Source of the DNA: Buxus sempervirens
Taxonomy: Eukaryota > Streptophyta > Magnoliopsida > Buxales > Buxaceae
Length of the DNA stretch: 64,000 nucleotides
Assembly: GCA_947561395.2 (NCBI GenBank)
Contig: OX387186.1
Coordinates: 48,875,220 to 48,939,219, forward strand
Reading direction: 5' to 3'
A program made the position numbers and the translations under genes. The notes beneath the pieces are model-generated. The model had not been told where the DNA came from and ran no database searches. It saw nothing but the letters and a program-made list of their open reading frames with translations. Positions 26,301 through 37,267 of the stretch are shown piece by piece (positions within the stretch are counted from its first letter, which is position 1; each line of letters opens with the position of its first letter).

Positions 26301-29300
26301 CCACTAATCCAAAAGAAGAGATATCGGGGATGGAAGGCTCCAATTAATATTCATCATCAAGTGAGGAAAAGTCACTTCACAATAGCCAAGCAAATTCGCA
26401 ATGAAGAAAAATGAAATCCGGTAAAGTGTGAACCCAAAGAGCGTAAGAAAGCATAATAGAGTCTCATGTCTCATCTAGCTACTTCTAACCCCTTCAAAAA
26501 GCTACTTGTTTCTCTCCTTCCAAACTAAACAAAGCACTGCATACGGGAGATTGTCACATAATAACTTCTCTCTCCCACCAAAGTGAGTAAAACTCCACTA
26601 ATCCAAAATAACAGATCATTGATAGAAGGCTCCAACTAATATTCCTCAATTGAGAGAGAAAAACTCATTCCTTAATAGCCAGGCAAAATCAGAATGAAGA
26701 AAAATGTAATCCACCATCTCACCTTACCTCAAACACATCACACAAACATGAGGAGAAAGAGGTCTTCTGTTTTGTAACATATCAAAGTATTAATCTTCTA
26801 CAGCAAGTCATACCACATCAAAGCTTCAATACAAGGGGTGTACAAGAGCCTTCCAAGTACAACAAATGGGGGAAGAGGCACAAGAGAGATTTGCATAACT
26901 GTGAAAAGAGGACATAAAATACTTGGAAGAGAACAACAAAGGAATCAAGAGTCCAAATATCATAGCTAGGAAGGCCAGGAACAATATAATTATATTTAAA
27001 AAGGTTTACAATGAAAGGAAACCTCTGTCAAATCTGCGGTCTAAGGTCCTTAAAGAAAGAAAGAGTCCAAAAAAAACACGAGGAGGACCAAGAAAGGATA
27101 TCAGCACGCAAGCCTGCTTATTAACAGCAAGTCGAAACAAGCAAGGAAAGAATAGTGTAAGCAGATTATTCCCCCACCACAAATCTGACCAAAAAGATAC
27201 AGAGTACCCATTTCCAACAATAAACCTGCCAAGGGAAAAAGAACAAAAACAAATGAGTGACAGCCTTCCAAAGACTACTATGGATATTTTTGGCTCTTGG
27301 ATTCACAACCCAGCCAGTCTTACGCAACCCATATTGACTATATATGACCTTCATCCATAAGCTCTCTCTCTCCCTATTAAAAATGCCACAACCACTTACT
27401 AAAGAGTTGCGAAGTGCGAGTCCATGTATTACCCAAGTTCAGCCCACCTTTGCTAAACTCTCTACATGCCATATCCCAACTGACTATATGATCTCTTTTT
27501 GGACACACCCCTTCCCACAGAAAATCCCTCATCGTCTTCTCAATCTTCTTAATGACCCCACAGGGAGCTTTGTAAAGAGAAAAAATTAAGGTTGAATGTT
27601 AGAGAGAGCGGCTTGAAAGAGGGTGATCCTACCACCACACCAACCTACACTCAATTTTCTCCAAAATAAGAGCACAAAAAAGGCCGATCAAGGATTATCA
27701 CCAAACGGAAGTCCAAGGTATTTAAGGGGGAAAAGAAGCAATAGAGCAGTACAAAATATCAGCATAAGCCTGGAATAATCCCCCAGAATAGCTGATATGC
27801 TTCTATTGCTAATGTTAAATTTAAGACAAGACATCATCTCAAAGCAATTGAGAATACTTTTTATCCATCTTACACATCCTTCAGAGGCATCCAAGAACAA
27901 AATGGTTTTATTGGTAAATTGAAGGTGAGAAATCTTGATGCTATCTTTGCCTACTTTGAACCCTTTAATCCAAAATCTACCTACCACCAATGAATGCCGA
28001 TTGATTCTATGAGACAATAGCATTCACAACCACATAATCGGTACTTAGCAAAATCACTTTAGCATTGATCTTCTAAAGACTAGAGGTAAGGCTGATGTGT
28101 CTATAATCGGTAGTTTTAGTTGCCCTTCAATCTTAGGAATCAAAACCAAATAGGTGGAATTAACCAACTTATTAATCACCCCACTATTAAAAAACTCATT
28201 AAGACAGCCATGACTTCATTCTTAACCACATCTCAATTGTCTTGAAAGGAAAAAAAAAACTAAGCAGAAACCTTCCGAGACCACGACTATATCTCTACCC
28301 ATGTCTTTAACCATATTTTTCCTCAAATTCCTTTTCAAGCTGGTTTTATGAACCTCCTCAAGAGACAATGTATCATCACTATTCAAGAAGATCTTGAGGT
28401 CCTGATCAGACTTATACAATTGGGTATAATTACAGATCAAAGCCTACATTATATTGCCCTCCTCAACATTAGTCTTCAAACATTAAACAACGAATCAAAT
28501 TCTTCCTGAACTTGTAATTGGAAAGTCTGACAAAAATACTTTGTATTTCTTCACATTCTTTAATCCACAAGGCTCTAGCTTTTTGCCTCAAACAGATCTC
28601 CTCTTACCAAAAACCTCAATATCAACCAACAGATGCTCCTTAAATAAAGTCAATTCTCCTAAAAGAATTCCAATTCCAATCCTTGGCTTGAACATTAACA
28701 TACCTAAGAATATTCATCAAGATTACCCCAGGAGACCTATATATATACTAGTTCTACCATCCTCCCACCACTTAGCAACTAAGCCTCTATAGTCCTTATG
28801 AGTTGACCACATATTCTACCGAGAGAGAATAAAATCACTAGGACAAAAATAAGTTCAGATGAGAAGCAGGCAATAATCAGAAACAGGCCTAGGCAACACA
28901 GATTGAGAAAACAAAAGGCAATGACCATCCCAATCAGTATAGGCAAGGAACCTATCAAGACAATTGCAATTCACACTCTCTTGGAAGTTAGACCAAGTAA
29001 AACAGGCACCCTGACTGGATAAAAACTAAACCAAGGGAATTAATGAAATATGAAAAGTTCCTCATACTCCTAGTAATTTTATTTTTTCCCCTCTCTTCTC
29101 ACTACAAACCTTACGATGTTGAAGTCACCCACAATACACCAAGGCCCACTAAAAGATGACCTAACATACCTCACCTCTCTAAGGGAAGACCTAAAAGGTC
29201 CATATACACCAAACAGCAACCAAGACCAGTTGTCCTCATGATTGGTAAACTTGACACCAACACAACAGATGCGAACAAAAAACTCATCAACAACAATTAT

Positions 29301-32300
29301 ATCTGAATCCTACACCACCAAGACATCCACATCTGCCCCTAGAGAAGTCAAGACAGCTCACTTCTTGTTTTTACCCCTTCAAATTCTACTAAGAAGGCAA
29401 TGCCCTATGACCTCACACTTGGTTTCCTGTAAAACAACAATAAGGGGTTTACTTCTAGCACACACAGAATTAACAGTTTCTTGCTGAGGTCTCCCAATCC
29501 CCCTAATGTTTCAAATAATCACCTTCATGAAAAGCAGTTCTCTCCACCCACCTTACTTATTTCCCTTTTATTTTTATTTTTTTTATGTGTAAAAGAGTTA
29601 CTTCCCTTTTATTGGCCTTATAGTTCAAAGACCACTCCAAGTTTTTGAGCTTGCTTGATTTTTCAAACATGTGGACCACTTATAGAATATTGACTGCAGG
29701 CCCTTGACTATCTTTCACTTCCACAAAAAACATTGAAGCAATCTCCTCTAAACCCTCCCAGTCAACAGACATACAACCCTTGTCTTGCACCATAGAGGAA
29801 ACCATTCCATCTCCTCCAAGCTCCTAAGTAAGAAATTGACTACCAATAACCTCATCTTCACAGTCATGGTTTTCAGCACAATTAGTATGGACTATGACTT
29901 ATGAAGAAAGACAGCTCCAGGAGAAGAGATAGCATGCAAAGCAGGGGGAAGAGGGATGGAATGTAAAGAATTAGAACCAGAAAAATCCAAAGGTGTACCT
30001 CAAGATAGTGGGTCGACTAAATGGGATCACAAATGGGAGAAGTTCTAAACACTGTTATGGGAGATGGGGAAGATTTGAAGAGCATTGAGTGATCCTGTAC
30101 AAGAAATCCTATCCAAACCAAATGGAGATGCTGACCTATTACAATGCCTCTGGATTGCATCGACCCCACCTGATAGTTCCCTGTTGATGCTCTCCCCCAT
30201 GGCCACCCACTGTTTTTCATTTGATGCAAAATCCCCCACCGATAAGCTTTTACAATCTGATCCCCCATCCCCCATGATGCCAATGACGCCACAGCAGCAG
30301 CACCCGATTCACTAAGGCTACCAAGATGCTCGATTCCTTAGAGAGAGGTGGCCACTGCCTTGTCATTTTTGCACTGAGGCTACCAAAATGCTTGATTCCT
30401 TAGAGAGAGGTGGCAATTGCCTTGACATTTCAATAATCTTCCTTCCGCGAATAATAACTCACAAGGGGGCACTCTCTCCTCCAATCATCATCTGTAATGG
30501 AATCTGAATCGTGACACACCAGCAGCCCACATTTATTCGACAGCTCCATTGGATAATGATTTGTTGGGCCTAGCACGTGGGCCCAAACTGGATAAGCCCA
30601 ACCGCACGTCCAAAGCTCGTGACTACAAGGCCCAACTCCCCAAACCAGTACCTTGTTCGCAACTCTAGGACAGCCCTAGACCACTCCGCTGGAACAGGCC
30701 GAGCATCAGCCAGCTTACAACAATTTTAAAAAAATTTGTACTCTGCGACAGTATAGCCTCCTTTAAGCTGAAATGAGGAGCGGAAGGAGCCAACTCACTG
30801 TCTTCAACCTCCTGCCCAATACCATCAATCTCAGCTAGGAGCCTAAGAGTCTCCTGAATGACTTCTATAAGGATCTCATATAGTGTTTCACCAACCCAAA
30901 CCTTCATGCATCAGGGAATCTGATGAGCAATCATTGCTTCATGCTTTGGGACTATTTAATTTTCCCTTTTTCCATGAGTAAGTATTTTGAACAAGAACTG
31001 GTCATACTGTTTCAATAGTATGTTGAAGAAATAGGGTTTACTGCACACTTGTCATACATATGTTAAGATTGGAAAAGTAGTTCAATCAAAATAAAATCTT
31101 GTGAGGATAATGGACAGCTAATTCATTTAGGAAATAATAACTTCAATTATTTCAATTTATCAGAATGTAGAGCATTTGGTGTATTTCATTGGATTAGTCT
31201 ATGTCTGTTTCCATCCTTTCCACAAGCAACTTAAGTTCAATTGGCACTTCTGTAATCCATGGGTGTGTCAAATTTGTTATTGGATCCTTTAAGAAGCCAA
31301 ATATAGTTCCACTGGGGAAACGGTTCTATTGTAGAAGCATAGGTATCTAGGCTCAAATGGAAAATGGTTAGAAGCTAAAGATGGCACAGTCTAGCAACAG
31401 AGTCAGGGAAAGGGCACATCCACTAGTTATGAGATCCTAATAGGGAGAGGGTTCCTTGAAGGACATGAACTGAGCTGGAGAAAAAGGATCTTGAAGCATG
31501 GAATTGAAACGACTACATGGTTTTTAACATGCTGGATTGGTAGAACAGTATCATTCTGTAGGCCGCAGTTGGGAAAAAATTTACTACTGATCCTAGAAAC
31601 ATCATGCAAAAAGAAAAATTCAAGTAGCTTGTACCCAAATCTTTTCTAAATTTAATTTCCTTTCAATAATACTAGGGGAGTGCACACGCTATCCGCATAG
31701 CAAATTAAAAAAAAGGAGGGCGCTTTGGGTATAGAAGGCAGTTAGTAAGTCATACACATGGCGTTAATAAACGGGTTTAGGAGTTAATTTGGAAAAAAAT
31801 GGAGGGTGTTTTGAGTATGAAATGTCAGCAAGAAAAGAGGGTCTTGGCTTTATATAATAGTATAGAAAAGAATTCAGCTTGAACTTCACATCATATTTAA
31901 TATAAGTAAATTGAAACTACTGGGGTGGGAAAAGGAAAAGATATTCATTGGCAGGAATAGCAGTAAGAGAGAATATAGATGACGAAGCTGCTATTGTTTA
32001 TACAAGGATTTATGTAAGTACAAATGAAAATATAAATTCACAGACGATGGCACACTTATGGCGATTGATTTAGAAACTGACCTCCCATATCTGCAGCCAT
32101 AAGAATTCCATCTTTGTACTTGACACCGATAACTGATGTTCCAGTGACGTAAGGATACCTGTACAAAACCTCAACCTGGTTATGATACAGACATTCTCAT
32201 AACATGGAGAACCCTCTGAAACATTCAAAAGGAAGAAACAAATCAAAGACTCTCCAACTAAAATATCATCCCAGAACAAAACCTCAGCTTGTATGATACA

Positions 32301-32910
32301 GAGACTCTCATAACATGAAGAACCCCTCTAAAACATTCAAAAAGAAAAAAAAATTCAAAGACTATCCAACTACAATATCATCCCAGACGGCAAATCAGGT
32401 AACTTTTCTGACCAACAAGAGAACGAACGCTTTTGTTTATCACTAGGGTCTGATTGGAGGAAAACAAAAATCTGTGTCCAATACCCTAAACAACGAAATG
32501 TTGATTGATGGGGCAAAAGTGAAGAAAAGCAAAGAACACACGCATCGATGACAACCACAAAGGAAAGAATCAAAATAAGGGCAAGAACAACAACCAACAA
32601 TCAAATTTTTATGACCAAAACGCAACCAACGATTCTGGGGTTTTCAGAAGCTTGGGCAAAATCCAAACTTACAGAATAGCAACAGGAAAACAAACAATAG
32701 AAATACGTGGAACAGATAGAAATATAGGAAATAGTCAATGAGCTTACAACGTCCTTTCGGAGCCGATCTCACAGGTTACAAGGCCGTTGTTCGTTGGGGT
32801 CGAATCGATCGACTGCATTAACAGGATAGCAGGAATCCACTCAAATGAATGCATCCAAACGGAGCGTAAATAAGCGAATTCGATCGAAATATAAAGAAAC
32901 TCACCTTCAT
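20327..32910 (-). CDS. PBG1: 20S proteasome subunit beta type-4 (beta-7), 7 coding exons
   Basis: Coding exons are 32910-32905, 32812-32748, 32158-32082, 25079-24950, 24850-24691, 24592-24407 and 20440-20327. All have GT-AG ends and matching phases, giving 245 aa, close to the plant norm of about 246. It is a non-catalytic subunit of the inner beta rings of the 20S proteasome. Family blocks are SERTLYPYVTGTS (19-31), GILMAADMGGSYGSTLRYKS, NMWDDGNSLGPKEIHSYLTR, MYNRRNKFDPLW, HVATGFANHLARPILRDEW, CMRVLLYRDRSAINKLQ and the tail GAEGSW. The first exon codes only Met-Lys. An alternative start without intron 1 is the ATG at 32816-32818, which changes residue 2 to Gln. Introns 3 (7002 bp) and 6 (3966 bp) are swollen by LINEs; introns 1, 4 and 5 are under 100 bp. 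The ending QNPTQGAEGSW and every junction fit the family, so I am sure of the product. The first six bases are less certain. Confidence 0.95.
20770..22350 (+). mobile_element. 5'-truncated LINE in beta-7 intron 6
   Basis: Runs antisense to the host gene. The order is IRWNIGNGDKINFWTDKWL (about 20935-20990), ISWGLIKNGRFSIKS, a zf-RVT block KRKMFAWMFLNKCLPTGDF then CTFCNEEREDNDHLF (21360-21500), and an RNase H domain starting KLNFDGAVSK (about 21840). The RNase H domain includes RAEID-type FKAELLALVEG and ends in RRRANRAVDAMAKYG. Stops and a frameshift break it. An AAATAAATAAATAAAT tail at about 22335 marks the 3' end. A 52-bp duplication (21031 and 21083) lies inside. Confidence 0.85.
22350..24080. 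other. Repeat-derived part of beta-7 intron 6
   Basis: No gene. Roughly 23100-24080 resembles the RTE-like relic at 6-7 kb in wording ('tccatctcagcatcc', 'tttgtatgtcttcat') and is probably a decayed non-LTR element. Family and strand are uncertain. A strong hairpin lies at 23315-23392. Confidence 0.35.
23315..23392. repeat. 78-bp near-perfect hairpin
   Basis: Arms of about 34 bp (ATAAGGGCTAATAGCTGACC onward, and its complement GGTCAGTTATTAGTCC at the far end) pair with only two mismatches and two single-base bulges around a 10-nt loop (23348-23357). It lies in beta-7 intron 6. It could be a tiny foldback element or a microRNA-like precursor; nothing here decides. Confidence 0.8.
25490..30930 (-). 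mobile_element. Degraded L1-type LINE in beta-7 intron 3
   Basis: Same strand as the host gene. From 5' to 3' on the minus strand: ORF1-like sequence (30930-30000), an endonuclease block CIVGDFNIVR (about 29100-29150) with CLDRFLAYTDW (28930-28970), a RT region of the type SHLQFTNKTILFLDASE (about 27870-27930) and CFEMMSCLKFNIS, then RNase H (about 25600-25960, with EFEAPIAGLKEA and LVVEGNSHMVISW). It ends in an A-tail (T-run about 25493-25501 on the plus strand). It is heavily mutated. It explains most of the 7-kb intron. Confidence 0.8.
26121..26712. repeat. 293-bp tandem duplication inside a LINE
   Basis: Two direct copies start at 26121 and 26414 (AAATCCRGTAA-GTGTGAACC). They share long stretches such as CCACCAAAGTGAGTAAAACT, with roughly one difference per ten bases. 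The second copy is slightly longer. Confidence 0.85.
30931..32081. other. Remainder of beta-7 intron 3
   Basis: No coding potential. At about 31670-31865 a piece with TGCACACGCTATCCGCATAG and TTATATAATAGTATAG resembles 17380-17660 (TTACGTGCATAGCAAATTAC and TATATATTAGTATAG). These are probably copies of one unidentified non-autonomous element. Confidence 0.35.
32166..32389. repeat. About 115-bp tandem duplication in beta-7 intron 2
   Basis: Copies at about 32166-32275 and 32281-32389 share ACCTCA, GATACAGA, CTCTCATAACATG, ACATTCAAAA and CAATATCATCCCAGA-type words in order. The duplication sits directly upstream of the exon 3 acceptor region in transcript order. Confidence 0.8.
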
Positions 32911-33199
32911 CGTCAGATTAATTGAAAGAAAAGACAATGTAATTGGAGTTTTGCAGCGCCGATTTGGGGAATAACAGTGGCAAATAACAGGGATGAATAT
33001 CAGCGTGTGAACAAACTTCGTACTAAAGGCCGGTTCACCTCCCCTCAAGAAACCTCTGATGAGATTAACGGGTTTGTCAATACATTTTTAGTGATGCATT
33101 TTGAACATAATTCAGATTCAATCACAAAGTTTTGGATAACTAAACATCAGTGACAATTTTTCAATATATTTAAAAATGAGTACCGTTTTACTGTTAATG
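32911..33199 (-). promoter_or_regulatory. Probable promoter and leader of beta-7
   Basis: About 290 bp separate the start codon from the target duplication of the LINE beyond it. On the minus strand this stretch must hold the core promoter and leader unless transcription starts within the LINE. I see no unambiguous TATA box. An open frame continues upstream in phase with ATGAAG to 33048 but is not conserved in style. Confidence 0.45.
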
Positions 33200-33214
33200 C
33201 ACAACAATACCCTT
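33200..33214. repeat. LINE target-site duplication, left copy
   Basis: CACAACAATACCCTT here matches CACAACAATGCCCTT at 44839-44853 with one difference. The pair brackets the LINE exactly: the T-rich (poly-A) end adjoins this copy and the 5' leader adjoins the other. Confidence 0.85.
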
Positions 33215-36200
33215 TTTCTTTTTCTTTTTTTTCTTTTTTGTAATAACAGTACAGCATTTCATATATTAACTATTGATGATTCTTACATGAGAACCCCCCA
33301 AATAATCAGAACTTAGAAGAGGGGCTAGGAAAGCAGGAGATTGATTTACTGAGAAACATGGATAACCCTCAATTGCGAACTTGGCTAATGCATCAGTTAC
33401 AAAGTTTGCTTTTCTAAAGATATGTGAAATAGAGTAGTAAACGAATTGACTGCATCCAAATTTTGCTTCTTCTATGATATTCTCCACTAACCAAGGGACC
33501 TCTCGGATTTCCTTATGCATGAAATTGACAATACTTTTTGAATCACATTCGAACTCAACATGTTTTATATTCATAGCCTAAGCAAGTTTGATGTCTTTGA
33601 CTAGTCCATGGGCTTTTGCTACCAGAGCTGAAGTCATACCCAGATTGTGCGCAATAGCAGCCTTACATTTTCCATCAGGTCCTCTGCAAATGACACCATA
33701 TGCTGCTCTTCCAGGGTTCCCACGAGCTGCCCCATCCACATTTATTTTCATGTTTCTGCCCTTTAGACGACACCATCTAACTGCTACCTCTTCTTTCCAT
33801 TGTACTTTTGTGATTTTACTCTTTAGTTGTGCCGATTCAACCTGCAGGGAAAGGAAATGGGAGATACTCAGATGGAGGTTGGGTAGAGTTCCTTCAAGTA
33901 TTACCTGGTTTCGAGCTCTTCACACAGTCCAACTCAAATTGGCCCAAGTTGTGGTGGTTTGAGATTCATTGTCATCTTGCTGCATCCTTTGAAACCACCA
34001 CTCTTTATAGTTGCTTTGATTATCGAGCCTATCGAGGAGACCTCTAGTTGCTGCAACCCATAAAGCTTGAGTGAAAGAACACTCAAAGATCAGGTGGAGT
34101 GCAGTTTTAGGCTCGTTGTCGCAGAGGGCGCAATCTTGCATCTGAGCATTTAATCTGTGGTGGAGGAGATCGCTTGTGGTAATGCCATTGCGCATCATCT
34201 TCCAAACAAACATCCAAACTTTTTGAGGGCAGTGCAAACTCCAAATTCTCTTCCAATAACTGTTGGTCACTTGATCTTCACTGTTAGTTAGAACATTATA
34301 AGTAGAAGCAAAAGTGAAGATACCATTCTTACCAGCCTTCCAGATTGGAGTGTCGCTGGATCTGAAGTGACTGACATGCACAGTCTTGATGATATTGACA
34401 ATGACTTGATGCCTTATTTTTTAGGGAACGCTGTGGTTCCGTTGTCTAGTTTGGGGATCAAGCAGGTCAGCCACAGAGGTGATATGACCCATTTGGTTGA
34501 GGTTTGGTTGCATGGCTTGATTGCTGGTTCCGAGAATCCATCTGATGTCATTGATTGGGATGGATTGGCGATTTGCAAGATTCCAACCCATACCTTTAGC
34601 AATAAGATCTTTGGTTCTGTTAAGATGCTTCCAAATTTGAGAGTCCGAGCCTTTTGTTGAGCTTTCCAAGAAGTTTTTGTCTCTAAGATACTTGGCCTTA
34701 AAAAAGGTAGTCCAATAACTACCATTCTGCAGCATGAGTTCCCAACCCTTTTTAGCCAGCAAATATTGAAATCTCTTAGTCTTTTGACATTTAAACCTTC
34801 GACAGACTTGGGTAGACAAATTTTGTCCCACCCAATCGTATGAAGGGTTTTGTCTTTTTCATGTTTGGCCCAAAGAAAGGTTCTAGATTCCTTCTCTATG
34901 TAATCAATGGTCTTGCAAGGGAGTCTCATACATGACATAAGGTGGATAGGCATACCCATAATAACAGAGTTTATTAAGGTGACTCTGCCAGCTTGTGTGA
35001 GAAGGTTGGATTTCCATGAGGCCATTCTTTTGCTAATTCTAGAGTTAATTTCAGAGAATAAGGCATTATTTATCCTACCATCCGCAAGAGGGATACCTAT
35101 ATATTTTTGGAATTTCATCTTAGACTTAGACTCCAAAAATCCTACTTAGGTTTCCTCTATCTCTACCTTTCACACAAGGACTGACCAGCAACTCAGTCTT
35201 ACCCAAGTTAATCTCATGACCAGACAAAGAACAAAATTTATGTAAAATGTTAAGCATCTGCATACCTTCCCTTGGGACTGCTCTACCAAAAATTAGTAGA
35301 TCGTCTGCGAACATCAGATGTGTGAGTTGAGGACTTGTTCTGTTGATCTTGATCCCTTTGGTGGAATTGTTGTGTTCTGCTTCATGGAGGAGATTTGAGA
35401 GAACTTGCTGCATCAGTATGAACAAGTAAGGAGATAGGAGATCTCCTTGCTTAATTCCTTTACTAAGCACAATGCATCCAAAAGGGCTCCCATTGACAAG
35501 GATGGAGTATGTCATAGAGGTTACATATTTCATGATGAGGTAGGTCCAGTGATGGCCAAAACCTGCTGAAATCAAAGCTTTATGGATCAGACCCCACCTT
35601 AGTTTATCATAGACCTTTGAAAGATCCACCTTCAAAGCAAAGTCTCCAGACTTCCCCTTTTTCCTACCCCTTATATGGTGCATCACTTCCTGGGCAAGAA
35701 TGATATTATCGTGGATCGATCTCTTGGCTAGGAAATCACTTTGGTTGGGAGAGAGAATTTTGTTTATTAGGGGTCTCATTCTGTTGACCATTATCTTAGA
35801 TATAACCTTGTAACTAAAGTTACACAAACTAATAGGACGGAAGTCGCTAGTTCTATTTGGGTGATCAACTTTTGGGACAAGAGCTATGAATGTGTGGTTT
35901 ATCCCTTTATCCAAAATCTCAAACCAAAAGAATTTCTTAACCATGCAGCAGATTTTTGGGCCAACAATGTCCCAATATTTCTGGTAAAATAACCCCTGGA
36001 AGCCATTAGGGCCTAGACACTTCCTAGATCCCATTGCTTTCATTGTTTGGAGAATTTCCTCATTCGTCACTTGGCAAAGCAAGTTTCTATTGCCCTTATC
36101 ATCAATAGTAGTGCCCCATTGAATTTGTTCTTGTATTGGGCTAGAAGGAGACACCTCATGAAACATGTTAGTGAAATGATCAATGAAACAATTTTCTATA

Positions 36201-37267
36201 TCTTCTTGATCTGTGTGGATCTCATTGCTAGCATCCTTGAGATAAGAGATTTTATTTCTTTGTCTACGGTTTAAGGTGGACACATGAAAGAATTTAGTAT
36301 TTAAATCCCCTTCCCTAAACCAATTGATCCTGGATTTTTGAGCCCATAAAATTTCTTGTTGATTCAAAACATGGAAATAATCTTTTCTGAGGGACTGCTC
36401 TTTTAGGCTCAAAGATTGATCATATCTTCTTTCAAGTTGAGTTTGGATAACTTTGAGACCAAAGAAAAACTTGGTAGCTTTTGAATGAAGGTTCCCTATG
36501 GATTCTTTATTCCATTGTTTAAGCTTATTCCCAAGTGCTTCAAATTTGTCATTGAGGAAAAAAAAATTGATCATTCCCTGTGTTCCACTCTTTATCAATG
36601 ATAGCTTCACATTCATGCTCCTCCATCCAAAAAAATTCAAACCTAAAAGGTTTCGGCTTGTTAGGCCTAGCCGGATCGGTTCTTATTAAGGAAGGGCTAT
36701 GGTCGGAACTTAGAATAGGTTCCTGGGAGATAGAAGTGTTAGGTAATTTCAGAATCCATTCAGAGTTACAGTACGCACGGTCAAGCCTTTCCCTAATTCT
36801 ACCAGGACCATATCTACTATTATTCCATGTATATTTCAAGCCTTTAGGGTGCAATTCAAGAAGTTGACAATCATTAATAAGATCATGAAGAAGTTTAGCT
36901 TGATATACCTTGAATTTTTTACCTCAAATCTTTTCATTTGGGCCCATGACGACATTAAAATCACCTAGCAAAGACCACGGTTTGCTTTGGAAATCAACAA
37001 TGGTCCTTATTTGATTCCATTGATGTCTTTGAATAGTGGCCGTGTGGTTTGCATGGATGAAAGTAAAGCTTGCTTCATTCGCCGAGTCACAATTGACCAC
37101 CATGTGGACGAACCAGGAATCCTGAAACAAAATCTCAAGAGACAAAGTGTTATCCCATAGAATCCAAAAGCCTTCGGAAAGGCCTTTGGCAGTAGACCAA
37201 AAATAGTTTTTGTACCCAAATCTCCTAATGTTTCTCTCTGAATTCTTATCAGAGGCCATGGTTTTAG

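Noticed and set aside
33588..33962. A 124-codon plus-strand frame opposite the LINE RNase H.
   Set aside because: It is the shadow of the minus-strand RNase H domain.
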